DNA of 64,000 nucleotides. It comes from Gemmobacter aquaticus. Its GTDB lineage: Bacteria; Pseudomonadota; Alphaproteobacteria; Rhodobacterales; Rhodobacteraceae. A model generated the notes under the pieces. The model was not told the origin of the DNA. It saw only the letters and a list, made by a program, of their open reading frames with translations, and searched no databases. Below are positions 43,469-50,447 of the stretch, in pieces. The stretch is from contig NZ_VOAK01000011.1 in the NCBI RefSeq assembly GCF_007859075.1, positions 1,240,001-1,304,000 on the forward strand, given 5' to 3'. Position numbers and translations under genes: made by a program. Each line of letters opens with the position of its first letter. Position 1 is the first letter of the stretch.

Positions 43469-44889
43469 ACCGGCCGCGGCGCGGTCAGTTCTTTCCAGGC
43501 AGACAGCGCCCGGTTCACCGCCGGGCGCGGTTCGCGGCCGACGAACGTGCCATGGCCCTCTTCGGTGCGGATCTCGCCATCATGGATGGCCACCTTGCCC
43601 CGCGTCAGCGTGAAGCGCGGCAGGCCCTTAACCTTCTGCCCTTCAAAGACGTTGTAATCGATGCAGGATTGCTGCGTTCCGGCAGAGATGACCTTCTCTT
43701 TCGCCGGGTCCCAGACCACAAGATCGGCATCAGCCCCGACCAGAACCGCCCCCTTCTTCGGATAGAGGTTCAGGATCTTGGCGATATTGGTCGAGGTGAC
43801 GGCCACAAACTCGTTCGGGGTCAGCCGCCCCGTGTTCACGCCATGCGTCCAGAGCATCGGCATCCGATCCTCAAGCCCGCCCGTCCCGTTCGGGATCTTC
43901 GAGAAATCGTTCAATCCGAACCGCTTCTGATCGGTTGTAAAGCTGCAGTGGTCGGTCGCCACACAGGACAGACTGCCCGATTGTAACCCCGCCCAAAGGC
44001 TCGCCTGATGGTCTTTTGACCGGAACGGCGGCGACATCACCCGCCGCGCGGCATGATCCCAGTCGGGATTGAAATACTCACTCTCATCCAGCGTCAGGTG
44101 TTGGATCAAGGGCTCACCCCAGACCCGCTTTCCAGCCTGCCGCGCCCGGCGGATCGCCTCATGCGCCTCTTCACAGCTTGTGTGCACGACATAAAGCGGC
44201 ACGCCCGCCATATCGGCGATCATGATGGCGCGATTGGTGGCCTCTCCCTCCACCTGCGGCGGACGGGAATAGGCATGCGCCTCGGGGCCCCGATTGCCCT
44301 CGGCCAACAGCTTTGCGGTCAGCTCTGCCACCACATCGCCATTCTCGGCATGCACCATGGCAAGCCCGCCCAGATCACCCACGCGGCGGAAGCTGGAAAA
44401 CAGCTCGTCGTCATTTACCATCAAGGCGCCCTTGTAGGCCATGAAGTGCTTGAACGAGGTGATCCCCGCCTTCACGCTGTCTTCCATGCCCTCCCAGACC
44501 TTCTCTCCCCACCAGGTGACCGCCATGTGGAAAGAGTAGTCACAGTTCGCCCGACCCGACTTGTTGTGCCACATCTGTGCGGCATCCATCAGGCCCTGCC
44601 CCTGTCCCGGCAGGATGAAGTCGACCACCATCGTCGTGCCGCCCGCAAGCGCCGCCCGCGTGCCGCTTTCAAAGTCATCGGCCGAATAGGTGCCCATGAA
44701 GGGCATCTCAAGATGCGTATGCGGATCAATCCCGCCCGGCATGATGTAGCAACCGGTGGCGTCCAGCACCGTGTCGCCCTTCAAGCCCTGGCCGATCGCG
44801 GTGATCACACCGCCCTCGACCAGAACATCTGCCTCATGGGACAGGTCCGCCGTGACGACCGTTCCGCCCTTGATCACCGTCGAAGCCAT
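43435..44889 (-). CDS. hydA: Dihydropyrimidinase (D-hydantoinase)
   Basis: HydA hydrolyses dihydrouracil or dihydrothymine to N-carbamoyl-beta-alanine or its methyl homologue. The 484-aa amidohydrolase has the metal-binding GGIDPHTHLEMPF, the carboxylated lysine in TSFKHFMAYKG, VHAENGDV, LYVVHTSC and CVATDHCSF, in the canonical order. GGGAGG precedes the ATG at 44889. Sits between the carbamoyl amidohydrolase and the importer in one operon. Confidence 0.95.
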   Translation of the reverse strand: MASTVIKGGTVVTADLSHEADVLVEGGVITAIGQGLKGDTVLDATGCYIMPGGIDPHTHLEMPFMGTYSADDFESGTRAALAGGTTMVVDFILPGQGQGLMDAAQMWHNKSGRANCDYSFHMAVTWWGEKVWEGMEDSVKAGITSFKHFMAYKGALMVNDDELFSSFRRVGDLGGLAMVHAENGDVVAELTAKLLAEGNRGPEAHAYSRPPQVEGEATNRAIMIADMAGVPLYVVHTSCEEAHEAIRRARQAGKRVWGEPLIQHLTLDESEYFNPDWDHAARRVMSPPFRSKDHQASLWAGLQSGSLSCVATDHCSFTTDQKRFGLNDFSKIPNGTGGLEDRMPMLWTHGVNTGRLTPNEFVAVTSTNIAKILNLYPKKGAVLVGADADLVVWDPAKEKVISAGTQQSCIDYNVFEGQKVKGLPRFTLTRGKVAIHDGEIRTEEGHGTFVGREPRPAVNRALSAWKELTAPRPVQRTGVPATGV

Positions 44890-44900
44890 CTGCGCCTCCC

Positions 44901-44956
44901 TGCTTCTTCTTTTCAGAAATATCCTCGGGGGGTCCGGGGGGCAGACGGCCCCCCGG
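44901..44956 (-). repeat. Intergenic hairpin element, copy C
   Basis: On the minus strand CCGGGGGGC-CGTCT-GCCCCCCGG (9-bp perfect stem) is followed by ACCCCCCGAGGATATTTCTG and AAAAGAAGAAG, ending at the hydA ribosome binding site. Layout equals copies A and B (GC hairpin, ACCCCC, GGATATTT- or GGGTATTT-like box, purine tail), although the sequences differ more. Confidence 0.6.
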
Positions 44957-44964
44957 CCTTGACG

Positions 44965-46215
44965 TCACTCTACCACTTCGGCCACTTCCAGCACCGCATG
45001 CAGCAGCACATCCGTGCCCGCCGCCGCCCATTCCGGGCTGATCTCCTCGGCCTCATTATGCGAAAGCCCGTCCACGCAGGGGCACATGATCATCGTCGTC
45101 GGCGCCACGCGGTTGATCCAGCAGGCGTCGTGTCCTGCGCCCGAGACGATGTCCATATGCGCATAGCCCAGCTTTTCGGCCGCGCCCCGCACCACCCGGA
45201 CCAGATCGGGGTTGAAGGTGACGGGATCGAAATGCCCGACGGGCTCTATGCTGCAGCCAAGGCCCAGTTCGGCGGCCACGGCATGGGCCGCGCGCTCCAC
45301 CTCGGCCCGCATGGCATCAAGCTTGGCCTGTTCGGGACTGCGGATATCGACGGTGAAGACGACCTTGCCGGGGATCACGTTGCGTGAGTTCGGATGGACG
45401 AAGACCTGCCCCACCGCGCCCACGGCATTGGGCTGATGGCTCATGGCAATCTGATGCACCCGTTCGGTGATCCGTGCCATGCCAAGTCCTGCGTTCACCC
45501 GCATGTTCATGGGCGTGCTACCCGTGTGGGCGTCCTTGCCGGTGAGCGTGATCTCCAGCCACCAGAGGCCCTGACCATGGGTGACAACCCCAATGGTCTT
45601 GCCCTCCGCCTCAAGGATGGGGCCCTGTTCGATGTGCAACTCGAACATCGCCTTCATCTTGCGCGCGCCGACCACCTCATCGCCGACCCAACCAATGCGC
45701 GCCAATTCATCGCCGAAGGCCTTGCCCTCGGGATCGAGACGGGACTTCGCATAGTCTTCCGTGTGGATGCCCGCGAAGACCCCGGATGCCAGCATGGCGG
45801 GGGCGAAGCGCGCGCCCTCCTCATTGGTCCAGTTGGTTACGACAATCGGGTGGCGCGTGGTCACACCCATGTCGTTCATCGTGCGCACCACCTCCAGTGC
45901 GCCCAGCACACCAAGGACACCGTCGTATTTCCCGCCCGTGGGCTGCGTATCCAGATGACTGCCCATGTAGACCGGCAGCGCCTCGGGGTCGGTCCCGGGG
46001 CGGGTGAAGAACATATTCCCCATGGTGTCGACGCCCATGGTCATGCCCGCCGCCTCGCACCAGCGCTTGAAAAGGTGGCGCCCCTCGCCGTCGGCATCGG
46101 TCAGGGTCTGGCGGTTGCAGCCACCCGCAATGCCGGGGCCGATCTTCGCCATGTCCATCAGGCTGTCCCACAGGCGTGCGGGATTTATGCGAAGGTTTTC
46201 TCCGGGTGCTGGCAT
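44965..46215 (-). CDS. hyuC: Zn-dependent N-carbamoyl amidohydrolase (M20 family), beta-ureidopropionase role
   Basis: A 416-aa M20-type enzyme like N-carbamoyl-L-amino-acid hydrolases. YMGSHLDTQPTGGKYDGVLG and NWTNEEGARFAPAM hold the di-zinc ligands and catalytic Glu; SGAGHDACW is the C-terminal metal-site segment. In this operon it should hydrolyse N-carbamoyl-beta-alanine to beta-alanine, CO2 and ammonia. First gene of the operon: two RutR boxes lie 60-106 bp upstream of the ATG at 46215. Confidence 0.92.
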   Translation of the reverse strand: MPAPGENLRINPARLWDSLMDMAKIGPGIAGGCNRQTLTDADGEGRHLFKRWCEAAGMTMGVDTMGNMFFTRPGTDPEALPVYMGSHLDTQPTGGKYDGVLGVLGALEVVRTMNDMGVTTRHPIVVTNWTNEEGARFAPAMLASGVFAGIHTEDYAKSRLDPEGKAFGDELARIGWVGDEVVGARKMKAMFELHIEQGPILEAEGKTIGVVTHGQGLWWLEITLTGKDAHTGSTPMNMRVNAGLGMARITERVHQIAMSHQPNAVGAVGQVFVHPNSRNVIPGKVVFTVDIRSPEQAKLDAMRAEVERAAHAVAAELGLGCSIEPVGHFDPVTFNPDLVRVVRGAAEKLGYAHMDIVSGAGHDACWINRVAPTTMIMCPCVDGLSHNEAEEISPEWAAAGTDVLLHAVLEVAEVVE

Positions 46216-46274
46216 CAGCTTGCTCTCCCTGTTGCCGCACCCGTCTTATGCGGGTCTTGCGGCGAATCTTTTCC

Positions 46275-46288
46275 TGACCGTATGGTCA
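46275..46288. promoter_or_regulatory. RutR box 1
   Basis: TGACCGTATGGTCA matches the RutR consensus TTGACCA-NN-TGGTCAA in both half-sites with one mismatch. It lies in the promoter region shared by hyuC (minus) and the TetR-type regulator (plus). Confidence 0.8.
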
Positions 46289-46307
46289 AGTTGAAAGCTA
46301 TACCTCC

Positions 46308-46321
46308 TGACCATTCGGTCA
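46308..46321. promoter_or_regulatory. RutR box 2
   Basis: TGACCATTCGGTCA, again one mismatch from the RutR consensus, centred 33 bp (about three helical turns) from box 1. This spacing puts both boxes on the same DNA face, favouring cooperative binding. It is 47 bp upstream of the regulator ATG at 46368. Confidence 0.8.
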
Positions 46322-46367
46322 ACAAAAATTCGTGGCCCCGTGATGGCCCGGAAAGGTCCGCAAGCGC

Positions 46368-47000
46368 ATGTCCGATGACCCTCGCCCTGGCAAACGCAAT
46401 GCGATCCGCGCGCAGAATGAAACGCTCATTTTGCAGGCAGCGGAAAAAGTCTTTGCAGAGGCAGGGTTTGGCGGCGCCACCATGCAGTTGATCGCCGATG
46501 TTGCGGGTCTGCCCAAGGCAAACCTGCACTATTATTTCGCAACCAAGGAAGAGCTTTATCGGCGCGTGGTACAAAACATCTTCGAGATCTGGTTACAGGC
46601 GGCCGAGGCGATGGATGGCGCGGAGACGCCCGCCGAAGGGATCGGCGCCTATATCGAGGCCAAGATGGATATCTCGCGCCGCCACCCGAACGGCTCAAAG
46701 GTCTGGGCGTCCGAGGTGATGCATGGCGCGCCGGTCATTCAGGACTATCTGGAAACCACGTTGCGCGACTGGACGGCCGGACGTGCCGCCCTGATCCAGC
46801 GCTGGATCGACGAGGGGCGCATGGCCCCGATCTCGCCCCAACACCTGCTTTACATGCTGTGGGCCACCACGCAGCACTATGCCGACTTCAGCCATCAGAT
46901 CGAGACATTGAACGGTGGCAAGCCCTTGACGGACGCGCAATGGCGCGAGGCGACCGAAAGCGTCAAGTCGATGATCCTGCGCGGGATCGGCGCGGCTTAG
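46368..47000 (+). CDS. TetR-family regulator, RutR-like paralogue
   Basis: A 210-aa TetR-type protein: HTH in FGGATMQLIADVAGLPKANLHYYFATKEELYRR, and a C-terminal domain with EVMHGAPVIQDYL and APISPQHLLYMLWATTQHYADF that matches the RutR (YcdC-type) ligand domain. It is divergent from hyuC and probably controls it through the two boxes at 46275 and 46308. It is less like E. coli RutR than the gene at 49770. Confidence 0.88.
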   Translation: MSDDPRPGKRNAIRAQNETLILQAAEKVFAEAGFGGATMQLIADVAGLPKANLHYYFATKEELYRRVVQNIFEIWLQAAEAMDGAETPAEGIGAYIEAKMDISRRHPNGSKVWASEVMHGAPVIQDYLETTLRDWTAGRAALIQRWIDEGRMAPISPQHLLYMLWATTQHYADFSHQIETLNGGKPLTDAQWREATESVKSMILRGIGAA

Positions 47001-47755
47001 GGTTGCGCCGGGGCGATCGGCGTGGGCTGAATCGCGGGTGGCGGCGGCGGTCCGGGCGGTGTGCCTTCGGGCAGGGCAGAGCCGGGCGGCACCTCGCCCG
47101 GTTGCAGCTTGCGCTCAGGTACGGGCATGACAGCCGCCGCTTCGGCCCCGCTGTCAGAGCAGACGTAGATCGCACCGCCAACTGCCACAGCCGTCACGGC
47201 GACCGCGCCAATGGCGGCGCCCGCACCCACGCCCTGCACGGCTGTCGCGCCCAACCCCACCAGACTTTGCCCGATCGTGGCCGCTGGCCCCTGAACCGAG
47301 ATGACACCGGCCGCATGCATCGCCGTTTCAACCCCGGCATCGACCGCCAGCCCCGACACTGCGGCCCCCCATCGCCCGGCAGCCTCTTTTGACCGGTTCA
47401 CCCTTTCGCAAAAGCTTTTGCCCGCTGTGCGGCACGTAAGCCAGGCGTCGCGCGGGCCAAGGTCATAGCCCAGATAGGTGCCATTTCCCTTGTCCCATTG
47501 CAGACAGAATGGCGCACGGTCCGCATCCGACAGTTCAGGCGTCAGCGCGCGCAGGGTCACAAGGCCAGGACAGGTGATCTCTCCCTTCCCCCCCAGAAGA
47601 CGCTCACGCAAAGAGAGGCTTTCCTTGAGGCTTGGGCTTTCGGGGTCATAGAAGAACTCGATCCGCTCACCACGAACCGAGGTCTGGCAAGGCACGAGAT
47701 CCGCAGCAAGTGCCGGTGAAGCAAGAAAAAGCAGCGGCAGTACAAGGCGGATCAT
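46997..47755 (-). CDS. Secreted hypothetical protein with Gly/Ala-rich segment and proline tail
   Basis: A 252-aa protein of unknown function. Signal peptide MIRLVLPLLFLASPALA, then a Cys-containing domain of about 110 residues (cysteines in VPCQTSV, ITCPGLV, PFCLQW, LTCRTAGKSFC), a Gly/Ala-rich hydrophobic stretch (about 145-195; GVGAGAAIGAVAVTAVAVGGAIYVC) resembling glycine-zipper membrane segments, and a Pro-rich C-terminus. Likely periplasmic or envelope-attached. It converges on the TetR gene with a 4-bp overlap. Confidence 0.75.
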   Translation of the reverse strand: MIRLVLPLLFLASPALAADLVPCQTSVRGERIEFFYDPESPSLKESLSLRERLLGGKGEITCPGLVTLRALTPELSDADRAPFCLQWDKGNGTYLGYDLGPRDAWLTCRTAGKSFCERVNRSKEAAGRWGAAVSGLAVDAGVETAMHAAGVISVQGPAATIGQSLVGLGATAVQGVGAGAAIGAVAVTAVAVGGAIYVCSDSGAEAAAVMPVPERKLQPGEVPPGSALPEGTPPGPPPPPAIQPTPIAPAQP

Positions 47756-47820
47756 GCGGCACCCAGCGTATCAGGTCGTTCTGCGAGATGATATGTCGCG
47801 CAAGACCCGCGCCCGCAAGG

Positions 47821-48123
47821 TCAGTCCTTCAGCTCAACCTCGATGAAGGACATCGGCTGGTCGCTTGCATTGATCACATTGTGTTCAGTGCCCTTGGGTC
47901 GCGAATAGGCCGAGCCCGCCGGAACAAAGGCCTCGCGCACCTCGCCATCAGCCAGTTCCAGACGGAACGAACAATCGGTCAGTGTCGTGATGATGTATTC
48001 GTGCCCGTGCACATGCCAGCCGGTTTCTGCACCCGGATCAAAATCGTAACGCCAGACAATCGCACGATCATTTTCCATCAGCAACGTGCCCGTTGCCTGC
48101 AGCCGTATCGCCGCACTTGTCAT
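47821..48123 (-). CDS. bauB: Cupin-domain protein, BauB-like (beta-alanine degradation)
   Basis: A 100-aa single cupin with metal-site motif TGWHVHGHEYIITTL and second motif PKGTEHNVINAS. It matches the small cupins annotated as beta-alanine degradation protein BauB. BauB function is not established at the reaction level. Position after the bauA-like gene supports the name, though a terminator-like hairpin separates the two. Confidence 0.75.
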   Translation of the reverse strand: MTSAAIRLQATGTLLMENDRAIVWRYDFDPGAETGWHVHGHEYIITTLTDCSFRLELADGEVREAFVPAGSAYSRPKGTEHNVINASDQPMSFIEVELKD

Positions 48124-48157
48124 GCTTGCGCCCTCCCCCGATCGCCCCCCAGTCGAT

Positions 48158-48189
48158 CAAAAACAGGATGGGCCGGAAGCCCACCCTGT
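48158..48189 (-). terminator. Intrinsic terminator after the bauA-like gene
   Basis: On the minus strand ACAGGGTGGGC-TTCCG-GCCCATCCTGT (one mismatched pair) is followed by TTTTTGATC. It falls ten bases after the transaminase stop, so most transcripts should end here; bauB would depend on read-through or its own promoter. Confidence 0.75.
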
Positions 48190-48198
48190 GCAAGTCTT

Positions 48199-49527
48199 TT
48201 ACGGCAGCGTCTTCAACACATCTCCCAGTGTACCGATCAGCGTGTCGATCTCGGCCTTGGAGATGATCAGCGGCGGCGACATGGCGATGATATCGCCCGT
48301 GGTGCGGATCAGGATGCCCTTGTCATAGGCACGCAGGAAGGCCTCAAAAGCGCGCTTGGTCGGCTCGCCCGGAATGCTCTCCAACTCCACGGCGCCGATC
48401 AGGCCCATGTTGCGGATGTCGATGACATGCGGCAGCCCGCGCAAGCTGTGGATCGCCTCTTGCCAGTAGCCTTCAAGTTCGGCGGCGCGTTCGAACAGGC
48501 CCTCTTCCTTGTAGGTATCCAGCGTTGCGATGCCGGCGGCGCTGGCGATCGGGTTCCCGGAATAGGTGTAACCGTGGAACAATTCGATCATATGTTCGGG
48601 GCCGGACATGAAGGCGTCGTGCACCTCGGCAGTGGTCAGGACCGCGCCCATGGGAATCACGCCGTTGGTCAGGCCCTTGGCGGTGGTCATCATGTCGGGC
48701 AGAACATCAAAGTGCTGCGCGGCAAAGGCGCTGCCCAGACGGCCGAAGCCGGTGATGACCTCATCAAAGATCAGCAGGATGCCGTGCTTTTTGGTGATCG
48801 CGCGCAGCTTTTCCAGATAGCCCTTCGGCGGCATCAGAACGCCGGTCGAGCCCGCCATCGGCTCGACGATGACGGCGGCGATGGTCTCGGCGCCATGCAG
48901 GGCGACGATGCGCTCAAGATCATCAGCCAGGTTCGCCCCATGTTCGGGCTGGCCCTTAGTAAAGGCGTTCAGTTGCGGCAGGTGGGTATGCGGCAGATGG
49001 TCAACCCCGCCCAGAAGCGTGCCGAACATCTTGCGGTTGTTCACGATGCCGCCGACGGAAATGCCGCCGAAGTTCACGCCATGATAGCCACGCTCGCGCC
49101 CGATCAGACGCGTCCGCGCGCCCTCGCCCCGCGCCCGGTGGTAGGCGATCGCGATCTTCAGCGCAGTTTCAACGCTTTCCGAGCCGGAGTTCGTGTAGAA
49201 CACATGCTCGATCCCCTTGGGGGCAATGTCGATGATCCGATTGGCCAGTTCAAAGGCGATGGGGTGACCCATCTGGAACGCCGGCGCATAGTCCAGTTCT
49301 GCCGCCTGCTTCTGGATCGCCTCGGTGATCTTGGGGCGGCAGTGGCCGGCGTTGCAGCACCACAGACCCGCCGTGCCGTCCAGAACCTGACGGCCATCGC
49401 TGGTGGTGTAATGCATATCTTTCGCCGCCACGAACATGCGCGGCGATTTCTTGAACTGGCGATTGGACGTGAACGGCATCCAGAATGCGTTCAGGTCGTT
49501 CGGCGAGGGCTTGCGATCAAGCGCCAT
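48199..49527 (-). CDS. bauA: Class III aminotransferase, beta-alanine:pyruvate type (BauA-like)
   Basis: A 442-aa PLP enzyme. NSGSESVETALKIA and FDEVITGFGRLG are cofactor-binding motifs and the PLP lysine is in MMTTAKGLTNGVIPMGAV. N-terminal AFWMPFTSNRQFKKSPR is typical of omega-amino acid:pyruvate transaminases. It would convert beta-alanine to malonate semialdehyde, completing pyrimidine breakdown. ATG 49527 with GGGAGAG upstream. A RutR box 54 bp upstream links it to the pyrimidine regulon. Confidence 0.92.
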   Translation of the reverse strand: MALDRKPSPNDLNAFWMPFTSNRQFKKSPRMFVAAKDMHYTTSDGRQVLDGTAGLWCCNAGHCRPKITEAIQKQAAELDYAPAFQMGHPIAFELANRIIDIAPKGIEHVFYTNSGSESVETALKIAIAYHRARGEGARTRLIGRERGYHGVNFGGISVGGIVNNRKMFGTLLGGVDHLPHTHLPQLNAFTKGQPEHGANLADDLERIVALHGAETIAAVIVEPMAGSTGVLMPPKGYLEKLRAITKKHGILLIFDEVITGFGRLGSAFAAQHFDVLPDMMTTAKGLTNGVIPMGAVLTTAEVHDAFMSGPEHMIELFHGYTYSGNPIASAAGIATLDTYKEEGLFERAAELEGYWQEAIHSLRGLPHVIDIRNMGLIGAVELESIPGEPTKRAFEAFLRAYDKGILIRTTGDIIAMSPPLIISKAEIDTLIGTLGDVLKTLP

Positions 49528-49580
49528 TGGGCTCTCCCTTCGGGCCACGCCATATTCCTTGCAGGCGGGCTTGTGTTTTC

Positions 49581-49594
49581 TGACCGGATGGTCA
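49581..49594. promoter_or_regulatory. RutR box 3
   Basis: TGACCGGATGGTCA, one mismatch from TTGACCA-NN-TGGTCAA, lies 54 bp upstream of the bauA-like start and 176 bp before rutR. It probably controls the transaminase. Confidence 0.8.
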
Positions 49595-49722
49595 AATCTG
49601 ATGCTGTCACCAGCCCTGTGCTGCGTCAAGCAGGATGCATTGCTGCCACGCTGCACGGGCCTTTGGGCCATTGCATATTGACGGCTTCGCGGGCTTCGCT
49701 CAATCGGGATCAGACACGGCAA

Positions 49723-49748
49723 TGGTCAAAAGCGACATTTGATCAAAT
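49723..49748. promoter_or_regulatory. Inverted repeat upstream of rutR, candidate autoregulatory site
   Basis: TGGTCAAA (49723-49730), seven bases, TTTGATCA (49738-49745) forms an inverted repeat with one mismatch. Overlapping it, ATTTGATCAAAT (49737-49748) is a perfect 12-bp palindrome. It lies 22 bp before the rutR ATG. TGGTCAA equals a RutR half-site. Confidence 0.5.
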
Positions 49749-49769
49749 TTTTCCGAAAGAGTGTGACGG

Positions 49770-50420
49770 ATGAGTCAGCCCCGCCCCAAGACCCGGATCC
49801 AGCAAAAGAACCAGGATGCCATCCTTGAGGCGGCGCTGGAGGTCTTTTCGCAGGCGGGTTTCCGCGGGGCAACGCTCGATCAGATCGCAGACCGCGCGGG
49901 GCTTTCCAAGCCCAACCTGCTCTATTACTTCCCCTCGAAAGAGGCGATTCATGTGCAATTGATCGCGGGGCTGCTGAAGGTCTGGCTGGATCCGCTGCGC
50001 CAACTGGACCCGGCCGGAGAGCCGGTCGAAGAAATTCTCGCCTATATCCGGCGCAAGCTGGAGCTTAGCCGCGATTTTCCGCGTGAGAGCAGGCTTTTCG
50101 CCAACGAGATCCTCCAAGGCGCACCGCGCATTCAGGGGCCTTTGCATGACGAACTGAAACCGCTGGTCGATGACAAGGCGGCCGTGATTGCGGGCTGGAT
50201 CGCAGCAGGCCGGCTGGCGCCGCTTGACCCTCACCATCTGATCTTCTCGATATGGGCTACGACCCAGCATTATGCGGATTTCGATGTGCAGGTCCGTGCC
50301 GTGCTGGGCCCCGGACACGATCCGCATACAGAGGCCGAGCCCTATCTCGTGGCCCTCTTCCGCCGCGCGCTTTCTCCGGACGCAACGACTCATGCTGACA
50401 TTCCCGTGAACAGCCGGTAA
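49770..50420 (+). CDS. rutR: RutR, TetR-family regulator of pyrimidine use
   Basis: A 216-aa protein close to E. coli RutR: HTH FRGATLDQIADRAGLSKPNLLYYFPSKEAI and ligand domain with SRLFANEILQGAP and LAPLDPHHLIFSIWATTQHYADF. RutR binds uracil (and thymine), which releases it from DNA. It is divergent from the bauA-like gene and 27 bp upstream of kup. Two RutR-like proteins in one locus suggest divided control. Confidence 0.92.
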   Translation: MSQPRPKTRIQQKNQDAILEAALEVFSQAGFRGATLDQIADRAGLSKPNLLYYFPSKEAIHVQLIAGLLKVWLDPLRQLDPAGEPVEEILAYIRRKLELSRDFPRESRLFANEILQGAPRIQGPLHDELKPLVDDKAAVIAGWIAAGRLAPLDPHHLIFSIWATTQHYADFDVQVRAVLGPGHDPHTEAEPYLVALFRRALSPDATTHADIPVNSR

Positions 50421-50447
50421 ACCTGCGCCTCAGCGAAACCACCGCGA

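Noticed and set aside
47632-49773. 713-codon open frame on + across the cupin and transaminase genes
   Set aside because: It is the GC-rich shadow of real minus-strand genes; product is Arg/His/Gln-rich with no domain.
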